A DNA stretch of 64,000 nt from Alloyangia pacifica (GCF_900116195.1 NZ_FOZW01000002.1:1-64000); one strand, 5' to 3'; counted from the stretch's first letter, positions 9,338 through 18,450 are shown. Notes: generated by a model not told the origin, from the letters alone. Translations and numbers: made by a program.

Positions 9338-10159
9338 TCAGTTTCCGCGGCCCTTGGGCGCGAAGCGTTTCTCTAGGTAATGCTGGCCGATCTGCGCCAC
9401 CGTGGTGATGCCGAGGTACCAGATGGAGGCCACGAACAGCAGTTCGATGACCAGGAAGTTGGCGGCGTAGATCTGCTGCGCCATGGTCAGCAGGTCGCGC
9501 ATGCCGATGACCGAGACGATGGCGCTGGCCTTCAGCATGCCGATCGCCTGATTGCCGGTGGGCGGGATGACCAGCCGCACCGCCTGCGGCAGGATGATCG
9601 TGCGCATGATCTGCAGCGGCTTGAGGCCGAGCGCCTGCGCCGCCTCGCGTTGGCCCTTGTCGACAGCCTTGAGGCCCGCGCGGATGATCTCGGACATATT
9701 GGCGGCCTCGTGCAGCCCGAGGGCGAGGAAGCCCGCCACCGCCGGGGTCACCAGCAGGTTGATGTCATAGGGCCCGAGGCGGGGCACGAAGAGCGCGATA
9801 TTGAACCACAGGAAGATCTGCACGATCAGCGGCACGCCGCGGAACCACCAGACGAAACCCGCCGCGATGGCGCGCAGCACGAGGTTCTCGCTGATCGCCA
9901 TGGCCGCCACGACGCAGCCCACGACGATGCCGAAGATCATGGCGCCCACGGTCAGCTTCAGGGTCAGCACCACACCGCTGAGGATGCGCGGATCGAGCAG
10001 GTAGCCGGGGATCTCGGCCCAGAGGATGCTCTGGCTCTGGGCGACGACCCAGACCATGGCGCCGAGGATCAGCAGCGCCGTGCCGCCCGTGGCGATCTGC
10101 CCCCACCGGATCTTCAGTCGTGCGGGCGGTGCGCGAAAGTCGGTCTCGATGGAGGCCAT
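9338..10159 (-). CDS. amino acid-type ABC transporter permease (HisM/GlnP family)
   Basis: A 273-residue inner-membrane permease of the polar amino acid uptake family, with five to six helices and the EAA loop (GLKAVDKGQREAAQALGLK) that docks the ATPase. The N-terminal 25 residues are a soluble lead. It follows the binding-protein gene by six bases. No ATPase of this family lies in the operon, so the permease must use one encoded elsewhere, possibly the ATPase at 12275, although that belongs to another subfamily. Confidence 0.88.
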   Translation of the reverse strand: MASIETDFRAPPARLKIRWGQIATGGTALLILGAMVWVVAQSQSILWAEIPGYLLDPRILSGVVLTLKLTVGAMIFGIVVGCVVAAMAISENLVLRAIAAGFVWWFRGVPLIVQIFLWFNIALFVPRLGPYDINLLVTPAVAGFLALGLHEAANMSEIIRAGLKAVDKGQREAAQALGLKPLQIMRTIILPQAVRLVIPPTGNQAIGMLKASAIVSVIGMRDLLTMAQQIYAANFLVIELLFVASIWYLGITTVAQIGQHYLEKRFAPKGRGN

Positions 10160-10165
10160 GGTGTC

Positions 10166-11092
10166 TTACTCCGTTTCGACGGGCATGGAGGCGGCGTCAT
10201 TGACCTTGACGGTCTCGACGGCGAGCGGGGCGAGGCCCCATTTCTCCATGATCTGCGCATAGCCGCCTGCGTCGACCATCTGCTGAAGCGCGGCGACGAC
10301 GGTGTCGCGCAGCTCGGGGTTCTCCTTGTGGGTCAGCATGCCAAGGTAGCCGACCGCGAGGCGGATGTCGGGCAGTGCCTGAAGGCCCACGCCCTTGCCG
10401 ACCTGTTTCTCGGTCGAATAGACGCTGGTGGCATAGCCGTTGACCGTGGCATCGGCGCGGCCGCTGCGGACGGCCTGAAGCACTTCGGGCATCTTCGGCA
10501 GCGACATGATGTTCATTGGTTCTGCGCAGCCTTCGGCGAAGGCGGTGACGAGGCGGTTCTGGAAGGTGCCCACGGGCACCGCGACGCGCTTGCCGCAGAG
10601 ATCGTCCATCGAGGCGATGTTCAGCGGGTTGCCGTCAAGCACCATGATCGTCGTCGCGTCATACATGTAGTCGATCACGTCGACCTGCTTTTCCAGTTCG
10701 GGATCGTCGTTGATGCCCGAGATCGTCATGTCGAAGCGCCGGGACAGGATTGCCGGGACGATGCCCGCGCCTGCGCCGAGGTCGGTCATCTGCACCTCGA
10801 CACCGAGGATCACGCCGAGGGAGGCGGCAATATCGGCGTCGATGCCGATGAGCTTGCCCGCGTCATCGTGAAAGCTGATCGGCGGGGTGAGGTCGGTGGC
10901 GACGCGCAGCACGCCCGCATCGCGGATCGTTTGCGGCAGGCCCGCAGCGAGATCAGGGTTGGCGGTGACGCCGGGCAGGGCGGTGATGTCATCCGACGCG
11001 TGCATGACCTCGGTCATGCCCTGCGCGAGGGCGGAGGTGGCGAGGGTGGCGGCGAGCGCCGGGCCGAGTGCCATCTTGACGAGTTTGTTCAT
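10166..11092 (-). CDS. amino acid-type ABC transporter substrate-binding protein
   Basis: A 308-residue periplasmic binding protein of solute-binding family 3. The signal peptide ends near residue 23 (ATSALAQ). The core begins at AGVLRVATDLTPPISF and shows IGIDADIAASLG and the usual second lobe (GKRVAVPVGTFQ). It is the first gene of a three-gene minus-strand operon with permease and isomerase. An operator-like motif sits 71 bases upstream and recurs before the opposite ABC operon. Confidence 0.88.
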   Translation of the reverse strand: MNKLVKMALGPALAATLATSALAQGMTEVMHASDDITALPGVTANPDLAAGLPQTIRDAGVLRVATDLTPPISFHDDAGKLIGIDADIAASLGVILGVEVQMTDLGAGAGIVPAILSRRFDMTISGINDDPELEKQVDVIDYMYDATTIMVLDGNPLNIASMDDLCGKRVAVPVGTFQNRLVTAFAEGCAEPMNIMSLPKMPEVLQAVRSGRADATVNGYATSVYSTEKQVGKGVGLQALPDIRLAVGYLGMLTHKENPELRDTVVAALQQMVDAGGYAQIMEKWGLAPLAVETVKVNDAASMPVETE

Positions 11093-11162
11093 GAGGAGGG
11101 TCCCTGTTGTCAGGCGCGCCGTTGCTCGGCGCTACACCCTCAAACTCACCTCACGACAAAAC

Positions 11163-11187
11163 TTGCGCAAGTTCATTCGAAAGTTTT
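11163..11187 (-). promoter_or_regulatory. GntR operator-like site A
   Basis: Read on the minus strand this site is AAAACTTTCGAATGAACTTG followed by CGCAA. It aligns with site B (12181-12204) at about 18 of 23 positions: AACTTTCG, then AACTT and CGCA at the same spacing. It contains the 12-bp palindrome ACTTGCGCAAGT (11161-11172). It lies upstream of the binding-protein gene. Confidence 0.5.
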
Positions 11188-11330
11188 GGCGAACCGCAGC
11201 GTGGAAAATGTCGTGGAGCGCCGCGCGCGCGAGCAAAACGCAACTCAGAACGTCATGATGGCGCATTCTTGGGCGAAATGCGAACGCTAGGCGCGATTCG
11301 TCCCGGCCTCTGCCGGGCGCTGCGTCGGGA

Positions 11331-12035
11331 TCAGGGCTTGCCGGTCATCCGCTCGAGGATGGCAAGGAACTCGTCCTTTTCGCCGTCGACACCTTCGAAG
11401 GCGATGTTGCCTTCCATGTCCTCGAGATGCACGGCCATGGCCGTGCGGGCTGCGTCATAGTCCCCGGCCTTCAGGTGATCGAGGATCAGCGCGTGATGGG
11501 AGGTGCCGCAGGTACAGTCATTGGCGCGTTCATAGAGAGCGTTGACCAGCGAGAGCCGGGTGATGACGTTTTCCAGCATCTCGAGCAGCACGTGATTGCC
11601 CGCGTATTCCGCCAGAATATGGTGAAAATCTCCAGCAATGCGCTTTTTCTCCGTGGCGTCACTGCCCGAGTGGACCTTTGTCTCATTCTCTATGGTGCGC
11701 GCGAGAACGTCGAATTCCTTCTTGTTCAGGCGGCCCGGCAGCGCGTCCATCACCGCCATTTCAAGCACGCGGCGGGAGGCGAGGAGGTTCTTCGCCTCGG
11801 CCGGGGTGGGGGTGGCCACGAAGGAGCCGTGGTTGCGCCGGCGCTCCGCGAGATGCTGCTGCGCCAGCATGGTCAGCGCGCCGCGCACCACCGTGCGGGA
11901 GGCGCCGAAATGCTTCGCCAGGATGTCTTCCTTCAGCTTGTCGCCGGGCTTCAGCGCGCCTTCGAAGATCGCCGCGCGCAAAGTTGCGCAAATCACCTCG
12001 GAGATGTCGTCAGATAGAATCATGCTGTCTTTCAT
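11331..12035 (-). CDS. GntR family transcriptional regulator (FCD domain)
   Basis: A 234-residue repressor or activator of the FadR subfamily. The winged helix covers residues 10-75 (LAKHFGASRTVVRGALTML) and the FCD ligand domain 85-215, including GDFHHILAEYAGN. ATG 12035 was chosen because GGAGCG precedes it at proper spacing and the protein then has normal length; the frame stays open further upstream but without family resemblance. It sits between two transport operons transcribed away from it, each preceded by a similar motif, so it probably controls both (inference). Confidence 0.88.
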   Translation of the reverse strand: MKDSMILSDDISEVICATLRAAIFEGALKPGDKLKEDILAKHFGASRTVVRGALTMLAQQHLAERRRNHGSFVATPTPAEAKNLLASRRVLEMAVMDALPGRLNKKEFDVLARTIENETKVHSGSDATEKKRIAGDFHHILAEYAGNHVLLEMLENVITRLSLVNALYERANDCTCGTSHHALILDHLKAGDYDAARTAMAVHLEDMEGNIAFEGVDGEKDEFLAILERMTGKP

Positions 12036-12180
12036 TGGAAACGCTCCACAGGCCGGCCTCTCGGAATGACCGAGATTTAGCGGTCCGCGCAGCAAAGATA
12101 CAGGGAATGCGTTCTCAGGGCGCCCGGAAAGGGCGCACCTTGAGTATATCTGCGCAAAAACTCCGCACAATAGTCGCGAA

Positions 12181-12204
12181 CAAACTTTCGTACAAACTTA
12201 CGCA
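12181..12204 (+). promoter_or_regulatory. GntR operator-like site B
   Basis: The site reads CAAACTTTCGTACAAACTTA then CGCA, a 12-bp-spaced direct repeat of (A)CAAACTT-CG. It lies 70 bases before the ABC ATPase gene and resembles site A before the opposite operon. Confidence 0.5.
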
Positions 12205-12274
12205 TTGATCTGCGAACATGATGTGACGCAACAGTCGAGTCATCACAGTTCGCAACCAGCGGAGCACCCGTATC

Positions 12275-13342
12275 ATGGCCGACACCGGATTGCAGATCAG
12301 CAACGTGGATCACAGCTACGAGGACAAGCAAGTCCTCCACAACGTGAATTTCGACGTGCCCGACGGCAAGGTCGTTGCCCTGCTGGGGCCCTCGGGCTGT
12401 GGCAAGTCGACGATCCTGCGGGCCATCGCCGGGCTCATCACCCCCGACCGCGGCCGTATCTCGCTGCAGGGGCGTGACCTGACCAAAGTGCAGGTGCGCA
12501 ACCGCAAGCTGGGGATGGTCTTTCAGAACTTCGCGCTCTTCTCGCATATGACGGTGGCCGAGAACGTCGCCTATGGCCTCGCCCATCTGCCGCGGCAGGA
12601 GCGCAGGGAGCGCGTTTCCCGGCTGCTCGAACTGGTCCGGCTGACCGCCTTTGCGAACCGCTTCCCGCCGAGCCTTTCGGGCGGCCAGCAGCAGCGCGTC
12701 GCCGTGGCCCGCGCCCTGGCGACCGATCCCTCGGCGCTGCTGATGGACGAGCCCTTCGGCGCGCTTGACCGCGCACTGCGCTCCGAGCTTCAGGCCGAAC
12801 TGGTGCGCATGCAGGATGACGTGGGCATCACGACGGTCATGGTGACCCACGATCAGGAAGAGGCGCAGGCGGTTGCCGGCCAGCTCGTGGTGATGAACGA
12901 GGGCCGCGTCGAACAGGTCGGCTCGCCGGAAGAGATCTACGACCATCCCGCCAGCCTCTTCGTCAACGGCTTCATCGGCCACGCCAACCAACAGCACGCC
13001 ACAGTGACCGGCGCGGGCCGCCTGAGGACCGCCGATGGTTCCGAGATCGCGATGAACCGGACGCTGAACTACCTCCCGGGCGCCGAGGTGATCGTGACTT
13101 CCCGTCCCGAGGACCTGAGCCTGTCGCTCACCGAGCAGCCCGGCGCCATCGCCGCGCGCTTCGATCGCGCCGTGGTGATGGGGCGCTTCCTCACCATCGA
13201 CGCCAAGCTTCCCGACGGCACCGCGATCAAGGCGCAGGTCCTGCGCGACGGCGGCCCCCGTCCCGGAAAGGGAGATGCCATCTGGCTGATCCCGGACACC
13301 TCCCGCCTGCACGTCTTTCCCGGCAACAACCAGATCAACTGA
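12275..13342 (+). CDS. ABC transporter ATP-binding protein (PotA/FbpC type)
   Basis: A 355-residue ATPase of the spermidine/putrescine/iron/thiamine importer class. Walker A is GPSGCGKST (about residues 39-47), the signature LSGGQQQRVAVARAL, Walker B ALLMDEPFGALD and the switch His in VMVTHD. A C-terminal TOBE-like domain (about 270-340) is present, as expected for this class. It is the first gene of a six-gene plus-strand operon, 22 bases before the binding-protein gene. Confidence 0.92.
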   Translation: MADTGLQISNVDHSYEDKQVLHNVNFDVPDGKVVALLGPSGCGKSTILRAIAGLITPDRGRISLQGRDLTKVQVRNRKLGMVFQNFALFSHMTVAENVAYGLAHLPRQERRERVSRLLELVRLTAFANRFPPSLSGGQQQRVAVARALATDPSALLMDEPFGALDRALRSELQAELVRMQDDVGITTVMVTHDQEEAQAVAGQLVVMNEGRVEQVGSPEEIYDHPASLFVNGFIGHANQQHATVTGAGRLRTADGSEIAMNRTLNYLPGAEVIVTSRPEDLSLSLTEQPGAIAARFDRAVVMGRFLTIDAKLPDGTAIKAQVLRDGGPRPGKGDAIWLIPDTSRLHVFPGNNQIN

Positions 13343-13364
13343 AAAACCCAACGAGGAGACTGAC

Positions 13365-14402
13365 ATGACCATCAACCTGACCCGCCGCGCCTTCACCATG
13401 GCCGGCCTCTCGGCCCTTGCCACGCCGGCGCTGATCCGTCCCGCCTTTGCCTCCGGCGGCAAGGTCGTCGCCGCCACTTTCCCGGGCAGCTGGGAAGACG
13501 CCTACCGCTCGATCGTCGGCCCGATGGTCAAGGACGCGGGCTTTGATCTGACCGTCGCACCGTCGCTGGCGCAGGACCAGATCGCCCGCCTGATGGCCAG
13601 CCCCGGCCAGCCGCCCTATGACGCGCTGCTCGTCTCGCCGGGCCAGAGCGACATCCTGATCCAGGAAGGGCTGATCGAGAAGATCGACCCCACGCGCCTG
13701 AAGAACTGGGACAAGCTGAGCCCCGCCGCGCAGAACGAGTGGGGGCCCTATGTGACGATCGAGGTCAACGGCATCGCCTACAACCCCGAGGTGGTCGACA
13801 AGCCCGCGGGCTACAAGGCGCTCTTCGAGGACCCGCAGTACGAGGGCAATCTCGCGCTCATCGGCTTCGGCTCGAACACCGCGACCATGGCCTATACCGA
13901 GATCAACAAGGCCTACGGCGGCACCTATGACAACATGCAGCCGGTCTTCGACCTGCTCGAGGCCTACCTGCCGAAGATCGGCGCCATCGCGACCTCGGGC
14001 TCGAACCAGATGACCATGTACCAGCAGGGCGAGATCGCCGTGTTCATGGCCTCGACCGGCAACGTCGCCAAGCTGCGTGAACTGGGTATGCCCTGCGAGT
14101 TTGCCCATCCCGAAACCGGCTCGCCCTCGGTGCCCGTCGCGATCCACCTGGTGAAGGGTGCGTCCAACCCCGATGGCGTCTACGCCTATATGGATGCCGC
14201 CATCGACGCTGCCGCGCAGACCCAGCTGGCCGAGCCGCCGACCGCGATGATCCCGACCAACATGGATGTGCCGTATTCCGAGGTCGTCTCGCAGTTCGTC
14301 ACCCCCGAACAGGTCGCCAACGCCGTCTACCCGGACTGGCAAGCGATCAACAAGCACCGCGCCGAGTGGACGGAAACCTTCGACCGCCTCGTCGTCCGCT
14401 GA
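13365..14402 (+). CDS. ABC transporter substrate-binding protein (PotD-like, family 1)
   Basis: A 345-residue periplasmic binding protein. The N-terminus LTRRAFTMAGLSALATPA has a twin-arginine pair and a hydrophobic stretch ending in PAFAS (about residue 30), so export may be by Tat. The mature part (GKVVAATFPGSWEDAY, NGIAYNPEVV) resembles polyamine- and other spermidine-class binding proteins. The ligand is unknown; the creatinase-like and flavin reductase genes downstream suggest a small nitrogen compound (inference). Confidence 0.88.
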   Translation: MTINLTRRAFTMAGLSALATPALIRPAFASGGKVVAATFPGSWEDAYRSIVGPMVKDAGFDLTVAPSLAQDQIARLMASPGQPPYDALLVSPGQSDILIQEGLIEKIDPTRLKNWDKLSPAAQNEWGPYVTIEVNGIAYNPEVVDKPAGYKALFEDPQYEGNLALIGFGSNTATMAYTEINKAYGGTYDNMQPVFDLLEAYLPKIGAIATSGSNQMTMYQQGEIAVFMASTGNVAKLRELGMPCEFAHPETGSPSVPVAIHLVKGASNPDGVYAYMDAAIDAAAQTQLAEPPTAMIPTNMDVPYSEVVSQFVTPEQVANAVYPDWQAINKHRAEWTETFDRLVVR

Positions 14403-14416
14403 TCGGGAGAGCCGCG

Positions 14417-15247
14417 ATGATCCGCAAAGAAACCTTACTGTCGTGGCCCATGATCGCCTTCATGGTGCTGTTCTTCATCTCGCCACTGCTGCTGCTCGCC
14501 GGCATCAGCCTGCGCGGGGCGGATGGAAGTTGGGGCCTTGGGAACTTCGCGGCCTTCCTTTCCGATCCCTTCGCGCGCGGCGTGCTTACCGGCACGCTGG
14601 CGCTTGGCGCGAAGGTGACCTGCTTCGTCTCGCTGGCGGCGCTGCCGCTGGTGATGCTCTATTGGCACGCGGGGAAACGTCTCCGCGGGCTGATCCTGAT
14701 CTGCACGCTCTTGCCGATGCTGACCGCCAACGTGGTGCGCACCTTCGCCTGGGTGGTGCTGCTCGGGCGCAACGGGCCGATCAGCCAGACGCTGCTCGGG
14801 CTCGGCCTCACCGAGCGCCCGTTCTCGCTGCTCTTTTCCGAGACCGGGCTGATCATTGCGCTGGTGCAGATCGAACTGCCGCTGCTGCTGCTGCCGGTCT
14901 TCGCCGTACTCAACCGCGCCGACCGCAAGACGCTGGAGGCCGCTGAGGTGCTCGGGGCGGGGCGCTGGCGCGCCTGGTTCTCGGCGATCTTCCCGCAGAT
15001 CATCCCCGCCGTGCTGGCGGGCTGGGTGCTGGTCTTTGCCTCCGCCACCACCTCCTACGTAACGCAGAGCGTCATCGGCGGCGCGCGGCTGATCTATCTT
15101 CCGCAATTCGTCTACCGCGAGGTCGGTGTACTCTTCCAATGGCCGATGGCCGCCGCGATCTCGATCCTTCTTCTGGCGTCCACCGGCGTCATCATGCTGG
15201 GCCTCACCATGCTCGCCCGTCACGAAAGGCTCCAAGGTCATGCTTGA
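14417..15247 (+). CDS. ABC transporter permease (PotB type)
   Basis: A 276-residue membrane protein with six predicted helices. ATG 14417, 14 bases after the previous stop and preceded by GGGAGAG, fits the family start MIRKETLLSWPM; the frame is open a little further upstream but overlaps the binding-protein gene. The EAA-type loop is LEAAEVLGAGRWRAWF. Its last codons overlap the next permease start by eight bases, indicating coupled translation. Confidence 0.9.
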   Translation: MIRKETLLSWPMIAFMVLFFISPLLLLAGISLRGADGSWGLGNFAAFLSDPFARGVLTGTLALGAKVTCFVSLAALPLVMLYWHAGKRLRGLILICTLLPMLTANVVRTFAWVVLLGRNGPISQTLLGLGLTERPFSLLFSETGLIIALVQIELPLLLLPVFAVLNRADRKTLEAAEVLGAGRWRAWFSAIFPQIIPAVLAGWVLVFASATTSYVTQSVIGGARLIYLPQFVYREVGVLFQWPMAAAISILLLASTGVIMLGLTMLARHERLQGHA

Positions 15248-16055
15248 GACACGTTCGAAGATCTCCACCGCCTTGTATTGGGCCTTCGTCTGGGGCTGCG
15301 GCCTCGCGATGCTGGCCTTCATGATCGGCCCGATCCTGCTGGCACTGCTGATGTCCTTCAACTCCGGCACGACGCTGCGCTTCCCGCCCGAGGGCTTCTC
15401 GCTGCGCTGGTACGAGATGCTGTTCGATCCGATCGCCTCCGAGCCGATCCACACCGCCGCGAAGAACTCGATCGAGGTGGCGCTCTCCACGGTCGCCGTG
15501 GTCACGCTGATCACCGCCCCCGCCGCCTGGGCGCTGGCGCGCGCACCGAAGCGCTTCGCCGGATCGGTCGAGCCGGTGCTGCTGGCACCGCTGGTGCTGC
15601 CCAGCCTTGTCTACGCGCTCGCCGCGCTGCTGGCTCTGAGCCTGCTCGGTCTCGGCCCCTCCTTCCTCGCGGTGCTGATCGGCCATGCGGCGGTCTTCGC
15701 ACCGCTGATGTTCCGCACGGTGCTGGGCCTCGCGCAGCGCATGAACCCGGCGCTCGAGGAAGCCTCGGCCACGCTCGGCGCCAGCCGCGCCCGCACCTTC
15801 CTGCGTATCAGCCTGCCGGGCATCCTTCCCGGTATCCTCGCGGGCGCCTTCCTCGTCTTCATGCAGTCGCTCGACAACGTGTCGGTGACACTCTTCCTCG
15901 GCGATCCCGGCCGGACCATGCTGCCGCTGCGCCTCTTTGCCATGCTCGAGGAAAGCCTCGACGGACGGGTCGCTGCGGTTTCGGGCGTGCTGATCCTCGC
16001 CGCGGCCCTGCTGCTCGTTACCCTGCAACGCTTCGGTGGGCGAGATGCCCGCTGA
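15240..16055 (+). CDS. ABC transporter permease (PotC type)
   Basis: A 271-residue membrane protein, the second permease of the polyamine-type importer. The start ATG 15240 lies inside the end of the first permease gene (ATGCTTGA overlap). Six helices are predicted; the loop LEEASATLGASRARTFLRIS contacts the ATPase. Length and order ATPase, binding protein, permease, permease are normal for this class. Confidence 0.9.
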   Translation: MLETRSKISTALYWAFVWGCGLAMLAFMIGPILLALLMSFNSGTTLRFPPEGFSLRWYEMLFDPIASEPIHTAAKNSIEVALSTVAVVTLITAPAAWALARAPKRFAGSVEPVLLAPLVLPSLVYALAALLALSLLGLGPSFLAVLIGHAAVFAPLMFRTVLGLAQRMNPALEEASATLGASRARTFLRISLPGILPGILAGAFLVFMQSLDNVSVTLFLGDPGRTMLPLRLFAMLEESLDGRVAAVSGVLILAAALLLVTLQRFGGRDAR

Positions 16056-16086
16056 CCCCGAACTCCCTCACGGAAAGGACCATCCC

Positions 16087-17496
16087 ATGAACGCGCACAG
16101 CTCCGGCGCCCGGCCGTCCATCGAAAGCCTGCTCGGCGATTTCGCCCCCGACTTCGATTTCACCCCCGCGATGCCGATCCCGCCGGAGGAATACGCCGAG
16201 CGGATGCGCAAGTTGAAGCGCGAGGCGGTTTCTGCCGGGCTCGACGCGGTGGTGGTGCATTGCGACAGCGTCGGCTGGTTCCATGCCGCGCATGCCTACC
16301 TGCGCTACCTCTGCGACTGGATGCGCGAGGGGGTGCTGATCGTGCCGATGGACGAGGACAAGGAGCCGGTGCTGCTGTCGTTCTTCACCCAGTCGGTGAT
16401 CCTGCCGCCGGGTGGCGAGCCGGTGGGCGTGGACCGCATCCTGCAGATCGGTGCCGTGGGCCGCGAATACGCCGACATTCCCGGTGACTCGGGTGCCAAG
16501 ACGATGCAGGCGCTGGTTGGTATCCTGGGTGAGCTGAAGGCCGACAATATCGGCTTCATCGGCGACAAGCGCTCGGCCGCATTCCGTGCCGCGCTGGTGG
16601 CCGAGATGCCCAAAGCGAAATTCTCCGACCAGCACGGCATCCTCGAGCGCATGCAGCGCAACCGCACGCCCGCCGAGATCGCCCAGTTCCGCACTGCGGC
16701 GCAGCTGATCAGCATCGCGACGCAGGCGGCCTATCATGTCGCCCGCCCCGGCGTGACCGACTACGAGATCTACGCCGCCTTCACCCTCGCTCAGATGGCC
16801 CGCGGCGGCGAGACCGGCGACGGCTACCAGATCGGCGCAAACGAATGGGGCACCCATTGCGGCAAGCCCTACGGCCACGTCATGCGCAAGGGCGATCTGG
16901 CGAACCTCTACGTGTCGAACGTCACCTACCAGGGCTACACCGCCCAGACCGCGCGCATGTTCGCCTTCGGCGAGCTGACCGATCGGCAGGAGCTGGTGCT
17001 GGACGCCTGCACTCGCGGCGTGAAGGCCGCCGAGAAGCTGATCCGCCCCGGCACGCTGATCCGCGACCTGAACAACGCCGCATTCGACAGCTACATCGAG
17101 GCCGGCCTGCTGAAAGACGCCGAGGCGCGCACCATGCCCTACAACTGGCGCACCGGCGACGATGGCGGCCCGCGCGAGATCCCGCGCCAATACGTCCCCG
17201 ACGCCGACTACGAGGCGCAGGGCCGCAAGCTGATGCACGTCTACCCGGCAACCTTCGGGCCGCATAACCCCAACCTCGGCCATTCGGTCGGCATGGCGGG
17301 CGGGCAGAATGCCTTCAACATCTCCTCGCACAACTATGACAGGCTGGAAGAGGGCATGGTCTTTGTCCTGCACACGCAATGGCTTGAACCCATGTCCGCG
17401 GGCTGCAACATCGGCGACATGTACGTCGTGACCGCCGACGGTTTCGAGAACCTCTCGCGCCACACGCCCCTCGAGACCTACCGGGTGCCCGCATGA
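16087..17496 (+). CDS. M24-family (creatinase/aminopeptidase P-like) protein lacking the metal ligands
   Basis: A 469-residue pita-bread-fold protein: creatinase-like N-domain (about 35-180) and M24 domain (about 190-460). Of the five metal ligands of M24 metallopeptidases (D, D, H, E, E) only the His is recognisable, at His399 (LGHSVGMAG). The two Asp positions read Val276 and Gln287 (QGYTAQTARMF), and the two Glu positions His429 and Gly443. His257 (GTHCGKP) aligns with the catalytic His of creatinase, a metal-free member. A metal-independent C-N hydrolase is therefore more likely than a peptidase. The gene follows the ABC genes by 31 bases, so it may act on the imported compound (inference). 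Confidence 0.75.
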   Translation: MNAHSSGARPSIESLLGDFAPDFDFTPAMPIPPEEYAERMRKLKREAVSAGLDAVVVHCDSVGWFHAAHAYLRYLCDWMREGVLIVPMDEDKEPVLLSFFTQSVILPPGGEPVGVDRILQIGAVGREYADIPGDSGAKTMQALVGILGELKADNIGFIGDKRSAAFRAALVAEMPKAKFSDQHGILERMQRNRTPAEIAQFRTAAQLISIATQAAYHVARPGVTDYEIYAAFTLAQMARGGETGDGYQIGANEWGTHCGKPYGHVMRKGDLANLYVSNVTYQGYTAQTARMFAFGELTDRQELVLDACTRGVKAAEKLIRPGTLIRDLNNAAFDSYIEAGLLKDAEARTMPYNWRTGDDGGPREIPRQYVPDADYEAQGRKLMHVYPATFGPHNPNLGHSVGMAGGQNAFNISSHNYDRLEEGMVFVLHTQWLEPMSAGCNIGDMYVVTADGFENLSRHTPLETYRVPA

Positions 17497-17507
17497 AGGA
17501 TCATACC

Positions 17508-18155
17508 ATGACCAGCCACGCTTTCGATTTCGCCGAGCTGACGCCGAAGCAGCGCTACAAGCTGCTGATCGGCACGGTGATCCCGCGCCCCATCGCGCTG
17601 ATCACCACCCTGTCGGAGGACGGTACCCCCAACGCGGGCTCCTTCAGCTTCTTCAACATCCTCACCCATGATCCCGCGATCATGGCGGTGGGGATCGAGC
17701 ACAAGCCCGACGGCACCCCCAAGGACACGGCGGCGAACATCCTCGCCACCGGTGAGTTCACCGTCCACATCTCGGACCATGCGCTGGTCGACCAGATGGA
17801 GATATGCTCGATCAAGTTCCCGGCGGATGTCGACGAGCTCGCCCTTGCGGGGCTCGAAACCGCAGCCGGCGAGACGGTGCGCAGCCCGCGCATCATCGCC
17901 GCGCCCGCGGCTTTCGAGTGCCACTTGGTGCAGACGGTCTCGGTCAGCCCCGCACGCACCATCGTGCTGGGCGAGGTCAAGCGCATGTTCGTGCGCGAGA
18001 CGCTGGTGGATCCGGAAACCCATTACGTCGACCAGATCGGCATCGACGCCGTCGGGCGTCTCGGCGGGCATCTCTACGCGCGTCAGCTCGACCAGTTCGA
18101 ACGGGTGACGCCGACGGTAGAGGAATTCATGGGTCTTTCGACGAAAGCGGGCTGA
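17508..18155 (+). CDS. flavin reductase family protein (FMN-binding split barrel)
   Basis: A 215-residue protein of the flavin reductase-like/DIM6-NTAB family. The N-terminal region (GTVIPRPIALITTLSEDGT and NAGSFSFFNILTHDP) is the conserved FMN-binding part. ATG 17508 has AAGGA upstream; an in-frame ATG at 17493 would overlap the preceding stop but lacks a site. It ends the ABC/M24 operon. Such proteins supply reduced flavin to a monooxygenase or act as FMN oxidoreductases; no partner oxygenase is nearby. Confidence 0.85.
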   Translation: MTSHAFDFAELTPKQRYKLLIGTVIPRPIALITTLSEDGTPNAGSFSFFNILTHDPAIMAVGIEHKPDGTPKDTAANILATGEFTVHISDHALVDQMEICSIKFPADVDELALAGLETAAGETVRSPRIIAAPAAFECHLVQTVSVSPARTIVLGEVKRMFVRETLVDPETHYVDQIGIDAVGRLGGHLYARQLDQFERVTPTVEEFMGLSTKAG

Positions 18156-18257
18156 GCCCCATTTTGCAAACGCCAGGAACGATCTCTTGAATTGCCCGGC
18201 AGCGGCCGCCTCCATGGACAAGAAGACTGGATTGTGACCGCGCCGCTGGAGAGAGCA

Positions 18258-18450
18258 GATGAAGAGATGGAGCTCTGGTGCGGAACTCCAGGTCGCGGCG
18301 GCGAGACCGATGCGGGAACGCGGCGCAGGCATCTTCAGCGTAGCCAGGGTCTGTGGGACGGACAGCTTGTCCTGCGCCGAAGGATGCGGTCGCAAAACCC
18401 TGTGCTGTGCGCTGGGCGAAGGGCCGCTGCCGATCGCCTCTTTCTGGGAC
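18258..18450 (+). pseudogene. possible IS3-type OrfA remnant
   Basis: A short frame reading KRWSSGAELQVAAARPMRER then GAGIFSVARVCGTDSL resembles the helix-turn-helix start of IS3-type OrfA (KRYS-EFK-EAVRLMRERG-GIAQVARDLGVHDSLL). The match fades after 45 codons and no second orf is seen. It may instead be chance. Confidence 0.35.

Noticed and set aside
16087-17496. DMSP lyase DddP (an M24-family enzyme common in roseobacters)
   Set aside because: DddP needs the acidic metal ligands, which are absent here, and the overall sequence does not follow DddP beyond the shared fold.
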